Positions 7,202 to 7,238 of a stretch of 7,238 nucleotides of DNA are shown here, piece after piece. Every line of letters starts with the position of its first letter. Position 1 is the stretch's first letter. Made by a program: the position numbers and the translations under genes. This DNA comes from Flavobacteriaceae bacterium. GTDB taxonomy: Bacteria > Bacteroidota > Bacteroidia > Flavobacteriales > Flavobacteriaceae. The notes beneath the pieces are model-generated. The model was not told the origin of the DNA. It searched no databases and was given only the letters and a program-made list of their open reading frames with translations. The stretch lies in contig JAQWKF010000063.1 of NCBI GenBank assembly GCA_029247985.1, positions 1 through 7,238 on the forward strand, in the 5' to 3' direction.

Positions 7202-7209
7202 CAAAAGTA
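7202..7209 (-). promoter_or_regulatory. Bacteroidota -7 promoter element upstream of tRNA-Val
   Basis: The minus strand reads TACTTTTG, a full match to the Bacteroidota housekeeping -7 consensus TAnnTTTG, seven bases before the first base of the tRNA. Transcription would begin only a few bases before the tRNA, a common layout for tRNA genes. No clear -33 TTG is seen at the usual 17-23 nt spacing; a TTG nearer to the box (in GTTGAATTTAG) is too close. This would be the likely promoter for the tRNA and the two genes behind it. Confidence 0.55.
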
Positions 7210-7238
7210 ACTAAATTCAACGTATTGCGTAAGTTTGC

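Noticed and set aside
1..7238. A novel defence, mobile or biosynthetic system
   Set aside because: Every long open frame is explained by recognised core families. I saw no direct repeats, CRISPR-like spacing, transposase, integrase or sharp base-composition change.

Overview
The window looks like ordinary core chromosome from a low-GC member of the Bacteroidota, most likely a gliding, Flavobacteriales-type bacterium. The main evidence is a type IX secretion (T9SS) sortase gene (porU) lying divergent from the gliding/T9SS lipoprotein gene gldJ, with murF directly behind gldJ. From memory, this arrangement is typical of Flavobacteriia. The genes also lack clear Shine-Dalgarno sequences, and the tRNA has a Bacteroidota-style -7 box (TAnnTTTG) and no encoded CCA, which fit the same group.

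Layout: positions 1-2415 hold the first 805 codons of porU on the minus strand, cut by the left edge of the window. A 119-bp AT-rich divergent promoter region follows. Then come gldJ (2535-4145) and murF (4150-5406) on the plus strand, only 4 bp apart and almost certainly co-transcribed. The murF stop codon touches, with no base between, the stop codon of a convergent gene for a secreted M20D amidohydrolase (5407-6690, minus). That gene lies 15 bp behind a YjbQ-family gene (6706-7113, minus), which itself starts 6 nt after the 3' end of a tRNA-Val(GAC) gene (7120-7194, minus). A good -7 box sits just upstream of the tRNA, so tRNA-Val, yjbQ and the amidohydrolase probably form one minus-strand unit.

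Function: PorU and GldJ belong to the same secretion and motility apparatus. GldJ is an outer-membrane lipoprotein of the periplasmic/outer-membrane part of the machine, and PorU is the surface cysteine protease that removes C-terminal sorting domains from cargo. MurF makes the last cytoplasmic peptidoglycan precursor. The right-hand unit joins a translation gene, a YjbQ protein of loosely defined role and a periplasmic metallo-amidohydrolase, with no obvious common pathway.

No mobile element, CRISPR array, phage gene or clearly novel system is visible. The points most worth a second look are the tRNA/yjbQ junction, which also produces a false N-terminal extension of YjbQ, the T9SS divergent promoter, and the abutting stop codons.
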